Shown one piece after another: positions 6,899 to 13,090 of a stretch of 13,090 bases of DNA (within the stretch, counting starts at the first letter, position 1; every line of letters starts with the position of its first letter). This stretch comes from JAAYBY01 sp964465385. Its GTDB lineage: Bacteria > Bacillota > Clostridia > Saccharofermentanales > UBA5734. The stretch spans positions 1 to 13,090 of the forward strand of contig CAYXIM010000054.1 in the NCBI GenBank assembly GCA_964465385.1, given 5' to 3'. The position numbers and the translations under genes were made by a program. The notes below the pieces were generated by a model. It was not told the DNA's origin. It searched no databases and was given only the letters and a program-made list of their open reading frames with translations.

Positions 6899-8370
6899 AA
6901 GAGAAAGAACGCTTGATCTTTGAACAAAGCCGGCCCGGCCTGACCAAGGGTTACCTCAAAGCTGTACGCAAGCCGCAACGGCCTGTCACGGATTTTGTGC
7001 CGGCTGATCACCTGCGCAAAGAGCCACCGCGCCTGCCCCAGGTCAGCGAAAACGAAGTGGTCCGCCACTACACACGCCTGTCCCGGATGAATTATGGTGT
7101 GGACAGCGGCTTTTACCCGCTGGGCTCGTGTACCATGAAATACAACCCCAAAATTAACGAAGACCTGGCCCGATTGCCGGGCTTTTCCCAGGTCCATCCA
7201 CTCCAGGACGCGTCATCCGTTCAAGGCTGCCTGCAGCTGATGCATGAGCTGGATGAGATGCTGTCGGCGATCACAGGCATGGCTCGCTTTTCCCTGCAGC
7301 CAGCGGCCGGCGCCCAGGGTGAACTGGCCGGATTGATGATGATCCGGGCCTACCACGAAGACCGTGGGGACTTGCAGCGCACGCAGATGCTGGTCCCGGA
7401 TTCTGCCCACGGCACCAACCCGGCCTCGGCTGCCATGGCTGGTTTTGACGTGGTTGAAGTGCCTTCAGATGATAAAGGCTGCGTGGATGTGGCAGCCCTT
7501 TCCCGCCTGCTGGGCCCCCAGACGGCCGGCTTGATGCTGACCAACCCAAACACCCTGGGACTCTTTGAACCTCAGATCCGGCAGATTGCAGACCAGGTTC
7601 ACGCTGCCGGCGGCCTGCTGTATTATGATGGGGCCAACCTGAACGCCATCATGGGGATCACCCGACCCGCTGACATGGGCTTTGATGTGGTCCACCTGAA
7701 CCTTCACAAAACCTTCAGCACCCCGCATGGTGGTGGGGGGCCAGGTGCAGGGCCGGTGGGGGTCAAGGCTTTTTTGGAACCCTACCTGCCGGTCCCTGTG
7801 GTTCGCAAGCTGGCAGATGGCCGCTACGTTCTGGATCAGGACCGGCCCCAATCTATCGGACGCCTGAAAGGCTTTCACGGCCATTTCTCAGTTTTGGTCA
7901 AGGCTTGGGCCTACATCTGCTCCCAGGGTGCTGAGGGACTCAGGCGTGTCTCTGAAACAGCTGTTTTAAACGCCAACTACTTGCGGGTGCGCCTGGCAGA
8001 TGCCTACGACATTCCCTTCAACCGCTTGTGCATGCACGAGGTGGTCCTGTCTGGCAGCCGGCAAAAACAACGGGGTGTTTCCACCCTGGATGTGGCCAAA
8101 CGCCTGATTGATTTCGGCTTTCACCCGCCGACGGTCTACTTTCCACTGGTTGTCAAAGAGGCTCTGATGATAGAGCCCACGGAGACTGAGGGGCGGGACA
8201 GGCTGGACCAGTTTGTACAAGCCCTGTTGCAGATCGATCAGGAATCCCGGACGGATGCGGAGATGCTCAGGCGGGCGCCTGTCACCACGCCTGTCGCCCG
8301 TGTGGACGAGGTGCTGGCTGCCAGACAGTTGATCTTGCGCCATCAGGAAGATGCTGACCCGGTTGGTTGA
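6895..8370 (+). CDS. gcvPB: Glycine dehydrogenase (decarboxylating) subunit 2
   Basis: This is the 491-residue C-terminal half of the split P protein and holds the PLP site. The Schiff-base lysine is Lys272 in HLNLHKTFSTPHGGGGPGAG, followed by the glycine-rich loop. Other family markers are LIFEQSRPG (7-15), FYPLGSCTMKYNPK (73-86), LQPAAGAQGELAGLM (134-148), DSAHGTNPASAAMAGF (169-184) and YYDGANLNAIMGI (243-255). The ATG lies inside the gcvPA stop and has a G-rich ribosome binding site (AAGGGGGG) upstream. It closes the gcv operon proper; a 115-nt gap follows before sdaAB. No lipoamide dehydrogenase gene follows, although one is often linked in other genomes. Confidence 0.97.
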   Translation: MKEKERLIFEQSRPGLTKGYLKAVRKPQRPVTDFVPADHLRKEPPRLPQVSENEVVRHYTRLSRMNYGVDSGFYPLGSCTMKYNPKINEDLARLPGFSQVHPLQDASSVQGCLQLMHELDEMLSAITGMARFSLQPAAGAQGELAGLMMIRAYHEDRGDLQRTQMLVPDSAHGTNPASAAMAGFDVVEVPSDDKGCVDVAALSRLLGPQTAGLMLTNPNTLGLFEPQIRQIADQVHAAGGLLYYDGANLNAIMGITRPADMGFDVVHLNLHKTFSTPHGGGGPGAGPVGVKAFLEPYLPVPVVRKLADGRYVLDQDRPQSIGRLKGFHGHFSVLVKAWAYICSQGAEGLRRVSETAVLNANYLRVRLADAYDIPFNRLCMHEVVLSGSRQKQRGVSTLDVAKRLIDFGFHPPTVYFPLVVKEALMIEPTETEGRDRLDQFVQALLQIDQESRTDAEMLRRAPVTTPVARVDEVLAARQLILRHQEDADPVG

Positions 8371-8460
8371 CAAGCGGGCTTGCTTCCCCTATCGTAAAAC
8401 GGACCTGCCGGCAGCTGATTTGGTTGCCGCAGGGCAAAAACGCCAGAAAGGGCATGAAAT

Positions 8461-8483
8461 GGCTGCCCCTTAAGGGCACAGCC
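8461..8483 (+). promoter_or_regulatory. Hairpin at the sdaAB ribosome binding region
   Basis: GGCTG (8461-8465) can pair with CAGCC (8479-8483), and CCC (8466-8468) with GGG (8474-8476), around a CTTAA loop with a two-base bulge. The only ribosome-binding-like sequence before sdaAB, AAGGG at 8472-8476, is inside this structure, 9 nt before the ATG at 8486. The rest of the 8371-8485 gap shows no clear promoter and no T-run terminator; it has only a short CAAG/CTTG stem (8371-8382) and a CTGCCGGCAG palindrome. Whether the hairpin regulates translation is inference. Confidence 0.45.
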
Positions 8484-8485
8484 GG

Positions 8486-9175
8486 ATGCGCAGACGCCAC
8501 ACCATGGAACGCCATTGCTTTGATATCATCGGACCTGTCATGGTCGGACCATCCAGCTCCCACACCGCCGGTGCTGTTCGTCTGGGCCGGGTTGCCCGTG
8601 CCCTGGCCGGCCGGCAACCGGCCCGCGTGGTGATTTCCCTGCACGGCTCTTTTGCTCAGACACACCGGGGGCACGGAACAGACCGGGCCCTCCTGGCAGG
8701 CCTTCTGGGCATGGCAGAAGACGATGTGCGCATCCCCATCAGCCCTGAACTTTGCCAGCAGGCCGGCCTGGCCTATTCGTTTGTTCCCATCAACCTGCCC
8801 GGTGCCCACCCCAACACCGCTGTCATTGACATGTGGTGTCCTGATGGTCAACAGACCACGGTTCGGGGGGCATCGACGGGCGGTGGCCAAATCCGCATTG
8901 AAGCCATCAACGGGTTGGAGGTTTCTTTCAGTGGCGCCTACAGCACCCTGGTCATCCGCCACCAGGATTCACCTGGTGCCATTAACCGGGTCACCAGGAA
9001 ACTGGCAGACCGATCCATCAACATTGCAACCATGAAGGTGTTTCGCGCCCACCGGGGTGGCATGGCTGTCATGATTATCGAAACCGACCAGATGCTCGAT
9101 GCCGGTTTGTGCGAACAGATCAAGCGCCTGACCGGCATTCAAGATGCCATCTGGATTGAGCCGATTCAGGTGTAA
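8486..9175 (+). CDS. sdaAB: L-serine dehydratase, iron-sulfur-dependent, beta subunit
   Basis: The beta subunit pairs with SdaAA to deaminate L-serine to pyruvate and ammonia. It has FDIIGPVMVGPSSSHTAGAVRLG (12-34), the family signature, then SLHGSFAQTHRGHGTDRALLAGLLG (51-75) and HPNTAVIDM, followed by a C-terminal ACT domain (about 152-225, STLVIRHQDSPGAINRVTRKL and INIATMKVFR) that probably binds a regulatory amino acid. Two starts are possible. ATG 8486 has AAGGG 9 nt upstream and gives 229 residues; ATG 8504 gives 223, closer to the family N-terminus, but has no ribosome binding site. Neither is strong. An in-frame TAA at 8471 rules out anything longer. sdaAA follows after 9 nt, so the two are co-translated. 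The 115-nt gap after gcvPB shows no terminator, so read-through from the gcv operon is likely. Confidence 0.93.
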   Translation: MRRRHTMERHCFDIIGPVMVGPSSSHTAGAVRLGRVARALAGRQPARVVISLHGSFAQTHRGHGTDRALLAGLLGMAEDDVRIPISPELCQQAGLAYSFVPINLPGAHPNTAVIDMWCPDGQQTTVRGASTGGGQIRIEAINGLEVSFSGAYSTLVIRHQDSPGAINRVTRKLADRSINIATMKVFRAHRGGMAVMIIETDQMLDAGLCEQIKRLTGIQDAIWIEPIQV

Positions 9176-9184
9176 CGAGGACGT

Positions 9185-10123
9185 ATGTTGACCTACCAAT
9201 CGATAGAAGAGCTGCTGGCACGCGCAGAACAAGACAACCAGTCCATTGGTGAAACGGTTCTGGCAGACCAGGCCTTGTTGCTGCAAGAGGCGCCAGAAGG
9301 ACTGATGGCCAGGATGCAAAACCGCCTGACGGTCATGCGGCAGGCAGTTGAGTCAGGTCTTGAAGACCCCAGCCGGTCAGCTTCAGGCTTAAGCGGCGGT
9401 GCTGCCCATGCCCTCAAGCGCCAATTGGCGGGACCGGGCGCCGTCCTGGACCCCCTGTTGGTCGACGTGATGGCCAAAGCCTTGGCGGTGGCTGAAGTCA
9501 ACGCCCGCATGGGGCGCATCGTTGCCGCACCAACGGCTGGGTCCTGCGGTATCATCCCAGGCCTTTTGCTGACGGTGGCCCAAAAATATCAGCTGGATGA
9601 TCACCAGCTGATCCTGAGCCTTTTCACAGCCTCTGGCTTTGGCCTGGTCATTGCCCACCGGGCCTCCTTGTCAGGTGCCGAAGGTGGCTGCCAGGCCGAG
9701 TGTGGCAGTGCGGCCGGGATGGCTGCCGCTGCCGCCGTGGAGCTTGTGGGGGGCAGCCCCCGCCAGTCGGCCCAGGCCTGTGCCCTGGCCCTCAAAAACG
9801 CCCTGGGCCTGTCCTGTGACCCGGTCGCCGGCCTGGTTGAGGTGCCCTGCATCAAGCGAAACGCTGGCCAGGCTGCTTGTGCCCTGGCTGCTGTGGAGCT
9901 GGCCATGGCTGGTGTTAGCAGTGAAATTCCGCTGGATGACGTGCTAGATGCCATGAAAGACATCGGCGATCAGATGCCGGTATCACTGAAAGAAACAGCA
10001 GGCGGCGGGCTTGCGACCACACCGACCGCGCTGGCGGCCGCCAGGCGGCTGTCCCAGTCCTGGACACATGAGAAAGGGGAAAACCCATGCCACAAGGCCA
10101 ACCCATCACCCAAGACAAGCTGA
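9185..10123 (+). CDS. sdaAA: L-serine dehydratase, iron-sulfur-dependent, alpha subunit
   Basis: The 312-residue alpha subunit holds the oxygen-sensitive [4Fe-4S] cluster that activates serine for dehydration. Motifs are SASGLSGGAAH (65-75), APTAGSCGIIPG (115-126), GAEGGCQAECGSAAGMA (164-180), LSCDPVAGLVEVPCIKRNAG (209-228) and LKETAGGGLATTPTA (268-282). Cys169, Cys211 and Cys222 have the 42- and 11-residue spacing that I recall for the three cluster ligands of the Legionella enzyme. GAGGA at 9177-9181 lies close (3 nt) before the ATG. The reading frame runs 37 nt into pepC, adding a short polar tail with a cysteine (Cys302) beyond the usual end. Along with sdaAB it links glycine/serine metabolism to pyruvate. 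Confidence 0.95.
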   Translation: MLTYQSIEELLARAEQDNQSIGETVLADQALLLQEAPEGLMARMQNRLTVMRQAVESGLEDPSRSASGLSGGAAHALKRQLAGPGAVLDPLLVDVMAKALAVAEVNARMGRIVAAPTAGSCGIIPGLLLTVAQKYQLDDHQLILSLFTASGFGLVIAHRASLSGAEGGCQAECGSAAGMAAAAAVELVGGSPRQSAQACALALKNALGLSCDPVAGLVEVPCIKRNAGQAACALAAVELAMAGVSSEIPLDDVLDAMKDIGDQMPVSLKETAGGGLATTPTALAAARRLSQSWTHEKGENPCHKANPSPKTS

Positions 10124-11421
10124 CCAGCTACCAACAGGCTTATCTGAGCCACCCACTCCGACCTGTCACAGGCCGGGCCATTGCACGCTGTGGCCTGAAC
10201 GAGGCATCCTTTGAAAACGATGCCTTGCGCCAGATCCGACCGGTCTTTTCTCACCAGATCGACACCATGCCGGTCACCAACCAGAAAAAAAGCGGCCGGT
10301 GCTGGCTTTTTGCCGCCCTGAACCTGCTGCGAGAAGACATTGCCAAGCAGCTGGACCTGGAGCCCTTCGAACTGTCCCAAAACTATTTGACCTTCTGGGA
10401 CAAGCTTGAAAAGGGCAATTATTTCCTGGACAGTGTGCTGGAAACCCTGGATGAGCCCACTGACAGCCGCTTGTTTTGCTGGTTGATGGCCTCTTACCAG
10501 GACGGTGGACAGTGGGACATGTTTGTCAACCTGGTGGACAAATACGGTCTGGTTCCCAAACAAGCCATGCCAGAGACCTACCACAGTGAGGCGACTGCGG
10601 TTTTAAACCAGGTGGTCACAGCCCTGCTTCGAAAAAGCGCCCGGCAACTGCGCCAGCTGTCTGAAGCAGGGGCGGCAAAGGCAGCCTTGCTCGATGCGAA
10701 AGACAGCATGGTTTCAGACCTTTACGGTTTGCTGTGCCAGTGCCTGGGTCAGCCGCCCGAACGGTTTGACTGGGACTACACAGATAAAAACCAGACGGTC
10801 CACAGCCAAACCGACCTGACCCCCCAGCTGTTTCTGGAACGCTTTGTCAGCTTGCCTTTCCGTGAGGCGGTCAGCGTCATCCATGCACCGACGCGCGACA
10901 AGCCCTTTGAACGGACGTTCACGGTCCGTTTCCTCAATAACATGAGTGGCGGCCGGCCGGTCCGCTACCTGAACCTGCCCATGCCACAAGTCAAGGAACT
11001 GGTGCTCCAGCAGCTCAAGGACGGCTTTCCTGTCTGGTTTGGCTGTGATGTGGCGCCCGGGGCAGACCGAGACCAGGGGGCCTGGGTCCAAAACCTCCAT
11101 GCCTATGCACAAAGCCTGGACCTGGATGTATCCCTGTCTAAAGCGGACCGCCTGGACTACCGTCAAAGCGCCATGAACCACGCCATGGTTTTGACGGGTG
11201 TTCACCTGAAAGATGGCCGGCCGGTGCGCTGGAAAATTCAAAACTCCTGGGGCGATGAACCCGGTGCCAAGGGCTACTTTACGGCGGACGATGCCTGGTT
11301 CGACGAAAACGTCTACCAGGCGGTCATCAACAAAAACATCCTCAGCGACCAGCAGAAAAAGGCCCTCGACCAAGCGGACCTGGTGTTGGACCCCTGGGAC
11401 CCCATGGGCTCCCTGGCTTGA
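10087..11421 (+). CDS. pepC: Aminopeptidase C (bleomycin hydrolase family, peptidase C1B)
   Basis: This 444-residue cytoplasmic cysteine aminopeptidase removes N-terminal residues from peptides. The catalytic triad is visible: Cys72 in KKSGRCWLFAALN, His365 in SAMNHAMVLTG and Asn386 in KIQNSWGDEPG. TNQKKSGRCW includes the expected oxyanion-hole Gln66. The protein ends with LDPWDPMGSLA, the conserved C-terminal arm that reaches into the active site in this family. Length is normal. GGGG at 10076-10079 (within AGAAAGGGGA) is 7 nt before the ATG, supporting a start inside the sdaAA coding end, a 37-nt overlap. Placement behind sdaAA suggests peptide breakdown feeding glycine and serine into the same route. 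A general peptide-salvage role is equally possible. Confidence 0.96.
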   Translation: MPQGQPITQDKLTSYQQAYLSHPLRPVTGRAIARCGLNEASFENDALRQIRPVFSHQIDTMPVTNQKKSGRCWLFAALNLLREDIAKQLDLEPFELSQNYLTFWDKLEKGNYFLDSVLETLDEPTDSRLFCWLMASYQDGGQWDMFVNLVDKYGLVPKQAMPETYHSEATAVLNQVVTALLRKSARQLRQLSEAGAAKAALLDAKDSMVSDLYGLLCQCLGQPPERFDWDYTDKNQTVHSQTDLTPQLFLERFVSLPFREAVSVIHAPTRDKPFERTFTVRFLNNMSGGRPVRYLNLPMPQVKELVLQQLKDGFPVWFGCDVAPGADRDQGAWVQNLHAYAQSLDLDVSLSKADRLDYRQSAMNHAMVLTGVHLKDGRPVRWKIQNSWGDEPGAKGYFTADDAWFDENVYQAVINKNILSDQQKKALDQADLVLDPWDPMGSLA

Positions 11422-11431
11422 CAAACGGCGT

Positions 11432-12394
11432 TTACAGGGGGAAAAGCAGACCGGACAGGTAAATGGTGCCGGTCATGGTCAAGGCGCTTAAAAGCGTGGA
11501 TAAAACAACGATCTGTGTGGCGAAGGTGGGGTGGTTGTTTTCTTCCACAGCGATGAGGGCTGTGTTGACAGCCGTTGGCACACTGGCTGAAATCAAGAGC
11601 ACCTGGGCGACCAGGCCGTCCAGGCCCAGCAGGTAAATGAAAGCCAGGGCCAGGGCCGGGCCCAGAAAAAGACGGGTGAAGACCGCCACGTAAACCTCCC
11701 GGTTGTCAAAGCGAAAACGGCTTTTGGCCAGCTGGACCCCCAGAGACAGCAAGGCGATGGGCACCAGGGCATTTCGAGCATAGTTTAAGACCGGCCAGAT
11801 GGGCAGGGCGGTCACATCCAGCGGTAGTTTTTTGCATAGAAATGCCAACGGAACCATGTAAACCGTTGGCATCTTAAACACCCGCAAGAGGGCGGATTTG
11901 ATGTTGGTGTGGGCCCTGCCCGCATTGATGAAGCCCAGGGTGTTGATCCCGATGCTTTGTACAACATGAACCATGACCTGAAAGGACAGGGCCAGCGCCA
12001 GGAGGGGGGCGGCCCCGTTAACCAGATGGGCACCGGTTGAGTAAACCAGGGTGATCAGGGGGATACCGATGTTGCCGGAATTGTAAAACATGATGGCGTT
12101 TTGAAAGGTGTAGAGGCGGCTTTTTTCGTAGCCGCGGATCCGTCCCAGCACAGTGGCCAGGGCAAACAGGAAGCCCAGCATCAGCAGGGAAACCAGCAGG
12201 GCTTTCACGGCATCCAGGCTGATGGGTGTCTCATAGAGGTTGACGAACATAAAGGACGGCACAAAGATATAAAAATTGAGCTTGGTCAAGGTGTTCATCT
12301 GCAAGGTGAATGATTTCTCCAGCACAAACCCCAGGCCGATGAGCAGAAAAATCGGCAAGATGTTGGCGGTCAAGATATGTACAATCAGGCTCAT
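11432..12394 (-). CDS. AEC (auxin efflux carrier) family transporter
   Basis: A 320-residue integral membrane protein with about ten hydrophobic segments in two halves and no soluble domain. The N-terminus (HILTANILPIFLLIGLGFVLEK, 6-27), FYIFVPSFMFVNL (41-53), NSGNIGIPL (105-113), the second-half LVPIALLSLGVQLAKS (210-225) and ISASVPTAVNTALIAVE (268-284) match the AEC/auxin efflux carrier-like family. Members move malate, malonate, other carboxylates or amino-acid-related compounds; the substrate here cannot be read from the sequence. AGAGGA overlaps the stop of the gene upstream on this strand, and the gap is 15 nt, so the two form an operon. The 3' end faces pepC with 10 nt between stop codons. 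A weak stem (GACCGG/CCGGTC, 11449-11474) followed by TGCTTTTC lies inside the last codons and may help termination. Confidence 0.9.
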   Translation of the reverse strand: MSLIVHILTANILPIFLLIGLGFVLEKSFTLQMNTLTKLNFYIFVPSFMFVNLYETPISLDAVKALLVSLLMLGFLFALATVLGRIRGYEKSRLYTFQNAIMFYNSGNIGIPLITLVYSTGAHLVNGAAPLLALALSFQVMVHVVQSIGINTLGFINAGRAHTNIKSALLRVFKMPTVYMVPLAFLCKKLPLDVTALPIWPVLNYARNALVPIALLSLGVQLAKSRFRFDNREVYVAVFTRLFLGPALALAFIYLLGLDGLVAQVLLISASVPTAVNTALIAVEENNHPTFATQIVVLSTLLSALTMTGTIYLSGLLFPL

Positions 12395-12409
12395 GGTGGT
12401 GTCGTCCTC

Positions 12410-13000
12410 TTAAAGGGTCTGGCTGCTGGCATCGGTCCACAAGCCGGGCTTACACAAAATGGTATGGATACGGGTGTCCAGCATCCGGGCAGATGTGGCC
12501 GGGGTCAGCAAAAGGGCTGTGTCGGCCCCACCGGCGGTGCCACCGATGGCGATGACCGCCTGGTCGGCCGGAACAAGGCCTGCATCACGGGCCATCAGGG
12601 CGATTTCAACAGCAACCTTGGTCCCCTGGCCGAACAGTCGCAGGGTGTGGGCGGCAACTTCAACCGGACCGACGCCGCCAAAGGCCTTGGAAAAAGCGCG
12701 CTGTGCCCCGGAAAGCGCATGGGCACTTGTCAGCACCCGGCAACCGTGCGCGATCAATTTCTCACGCTGGCTGTTGGACAGTTCGTTGGCGCAGCCGGGC
12801 ACAAACTCACAGACGTGGCTGACACAAACCAGCTGTGGCCTGGGCGTCAGGTCCGCTGCAGCCTCCAGCAACGCCCAGGCGGTTTTTCCGGTGTTGCTGG
12901 CCACGAGCAGGTGTTGGATCTTGTGGCGCCTGGCGGCATCGAGCGCACAGGCAAGGGTTTGGGCTGTGTTTTCTGGGCCGCTTCCGGCAAAAAGAACCAT
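12410..13000 (-). CDS. Stand-alone pyruvate kinase C-terminal-like (alpha/beta domain) protein
   Basis: A 196-residue soluble protein resembling the C-terminal domain of pyruvate kinase without the catalytic barrel. The pattern is that of annotated 'pyruvate kinase alpha/beta domain' proteins: PENT (9-12), LLVASNTGKTAWALLEAA (31-48), CRVLTSAHALSGAQRAF (87-103), FGGVGPVEVAAHTLRLFGQG (107-126), TKVAVEIALMARDAGLVP (127-144) and VIAIGGTAGGADTALLL (149-165). In pyruvate kinase this domain binds allosteric effectors; the role of free-standing versions is not known to me, so no reaction is assigned. The ATG at 13000 is chosen because GGAGG lies 6 nt upstream; a TTG at 13015 in the same frame overlaps that site. 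It is the first gene of a two-gene operon with the AEC transporter, hinting at a link between a small-metabolite sensor and transport. Confidence 0.85.
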   Translation of the reverse strand: MVLFAGSGPENTAQTLACALDAARRHKIQHLLVASNTGKTAWALLEAAADLTPRPQLVCVSHVCEFVPGCANELSNSQREKLIAHGCRVLTSAHALSGAQRAFSKAFGGVGPVEVAAHTLRLFGQGTKVAVEIALMARDAGLVPADQAVIAIGGTAGGADTALLLTPATSARMLDTRIHTILCKPGLWTDASSQTL

Positions 13001-13039
13001 GGGTATCCTCCTCAAAAAGCTGGGCGCATTGGTTTCACC

Positions 13040-13068
13040 ATTGTACTGAAGGAGCCTTTCTGGCGCAA
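13040..13068 (-). promoter_or_regulatory. Promoter for the minus-strand PK-like/AEC operon
   Basis: Read on the minus strand, TACAAT (13045-13040) is a five-of-six -10 box, and TTGCGC (13068-13063) keeps the important TTG of a -35 box at exactly 17 nt. The start of transcription would be near 13033, giving a leader of about 33 nt to the ATG at 13000. Only 22 further bases are visible upstream, so operators beyond the window cannot be judged. Confidence 0.5.
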
Positions 13069-13090
13069 GGGTCAGACCCGGCGCACAAAC

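Noticed and set aside
6625..7197. A 190-codon minus-strand frame over the gcvPA/gcvPB junction
   Set aside because: It lies opposite two certain genes, has no ribosome binding site context worth noting and no domain.
8367..8633. An 88-codon frame starting inside the gcvPB stop region
   Set aside because: It overlaps sdaAB in another frame, has no recognisable domain, and its composition looks like a shadow of sdaAB.
12459..13049. A 196-codon plus-strand frame opposite the PK-like gene
   Set aside because: It is antisense to a well-recognised family with intact motifs; long antisense frames are common in GC-rich DNA, and it has no recognisable fold.
1..13090. CRISPR arrays, tRNA/rRNA genes, insertion sequences, phage genes or defence systems
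   Set aside because: No repeat-spacer pattern, no RNA gene signature, no transposase or integrase motifs and no terminal inverted repeats were seen; nearly all sequence is explained by metabolic genes.

Overview
The window reads as a chromosomal segment from a fairly GC-rich (by eye, not computed), anaerobic, amino-acid-using bacterium, most likely a Bacillota/Clostridia-type organism. Supporting signs are strong AGGAGG-type ribosome binding sites, a glycine decarboxylase split into GcvPA and GcvPB, a two-subunit iron-sulfur L-serine dehydratase (SdaAB/SdaAA), PepC, a three-subunit transhydrogenase, and a stand-alone pyruvate-kinase C-terminal-like protein next to an AEC transporter. The species cannot be named from the sequence. 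Almost every base is coding.

Layout, left to right. Bases 2-370 are the 3' end of a class B penicillin-binding protein. An AT-richer gap carries a convincing extended -10 promoter, followed by an Lrp/AsnC-type regulator (488-964) and, 17 nt later, the proton-translocating NAD(P) transhydrogenase genes pntAA-pntAB-pntB (982-3867). A 152-nt gap then holds a promoter and, unexpectedly, an intrinsic terminator lying between that promoter and gcvT. Next comes the glycine cleavage operon gcvT-gcvH-gcvPA-gcvPB (4020-8370), then sdaAB-sdaAA-pepC (8486-11421). Converging from the other strand, with only 10 nt between the gene ends, are a pyruvate-kinase C-terminal-like protein gene and an AEC-family transporter gene (13000 back to 11432), with their own promoter.

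How the genes fit together (inference from family knowledge). PepC releases amino acids from peptides. GcvTHPAPB interconverts glycine with CO2, NH3, methylene-THF and NADH. With a serine hydroxymethyltransferase encoded elsewhere, glycine plus methylene-THF gives serine, which SdaAB/AA deaminates to pyruvate. The transhydrogenase couples NADH/NADPH exchange to the proton gradient and could balance cofactors between the NAD-linked cleavage system and THF one-carbon enzymes. The Lrp-type regulator is a natural amino-acid sensor for such a set. The same enzymes run in the other direction form the core of the reductive glycine pathway; the sequence alone does not decide the direction. The L protein (lpd) and lipoate ligase genes are not in the window.

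The most interesting points are the promoter-terminator-gcvT arrangement (possible attenuation with no recognised riboswitch), a transhydrogenase that seems to lack the channel histidine at its usual positions, and the two-gene operon of an uncharacterised pyruvate-kinase-tail protein with a carrier.
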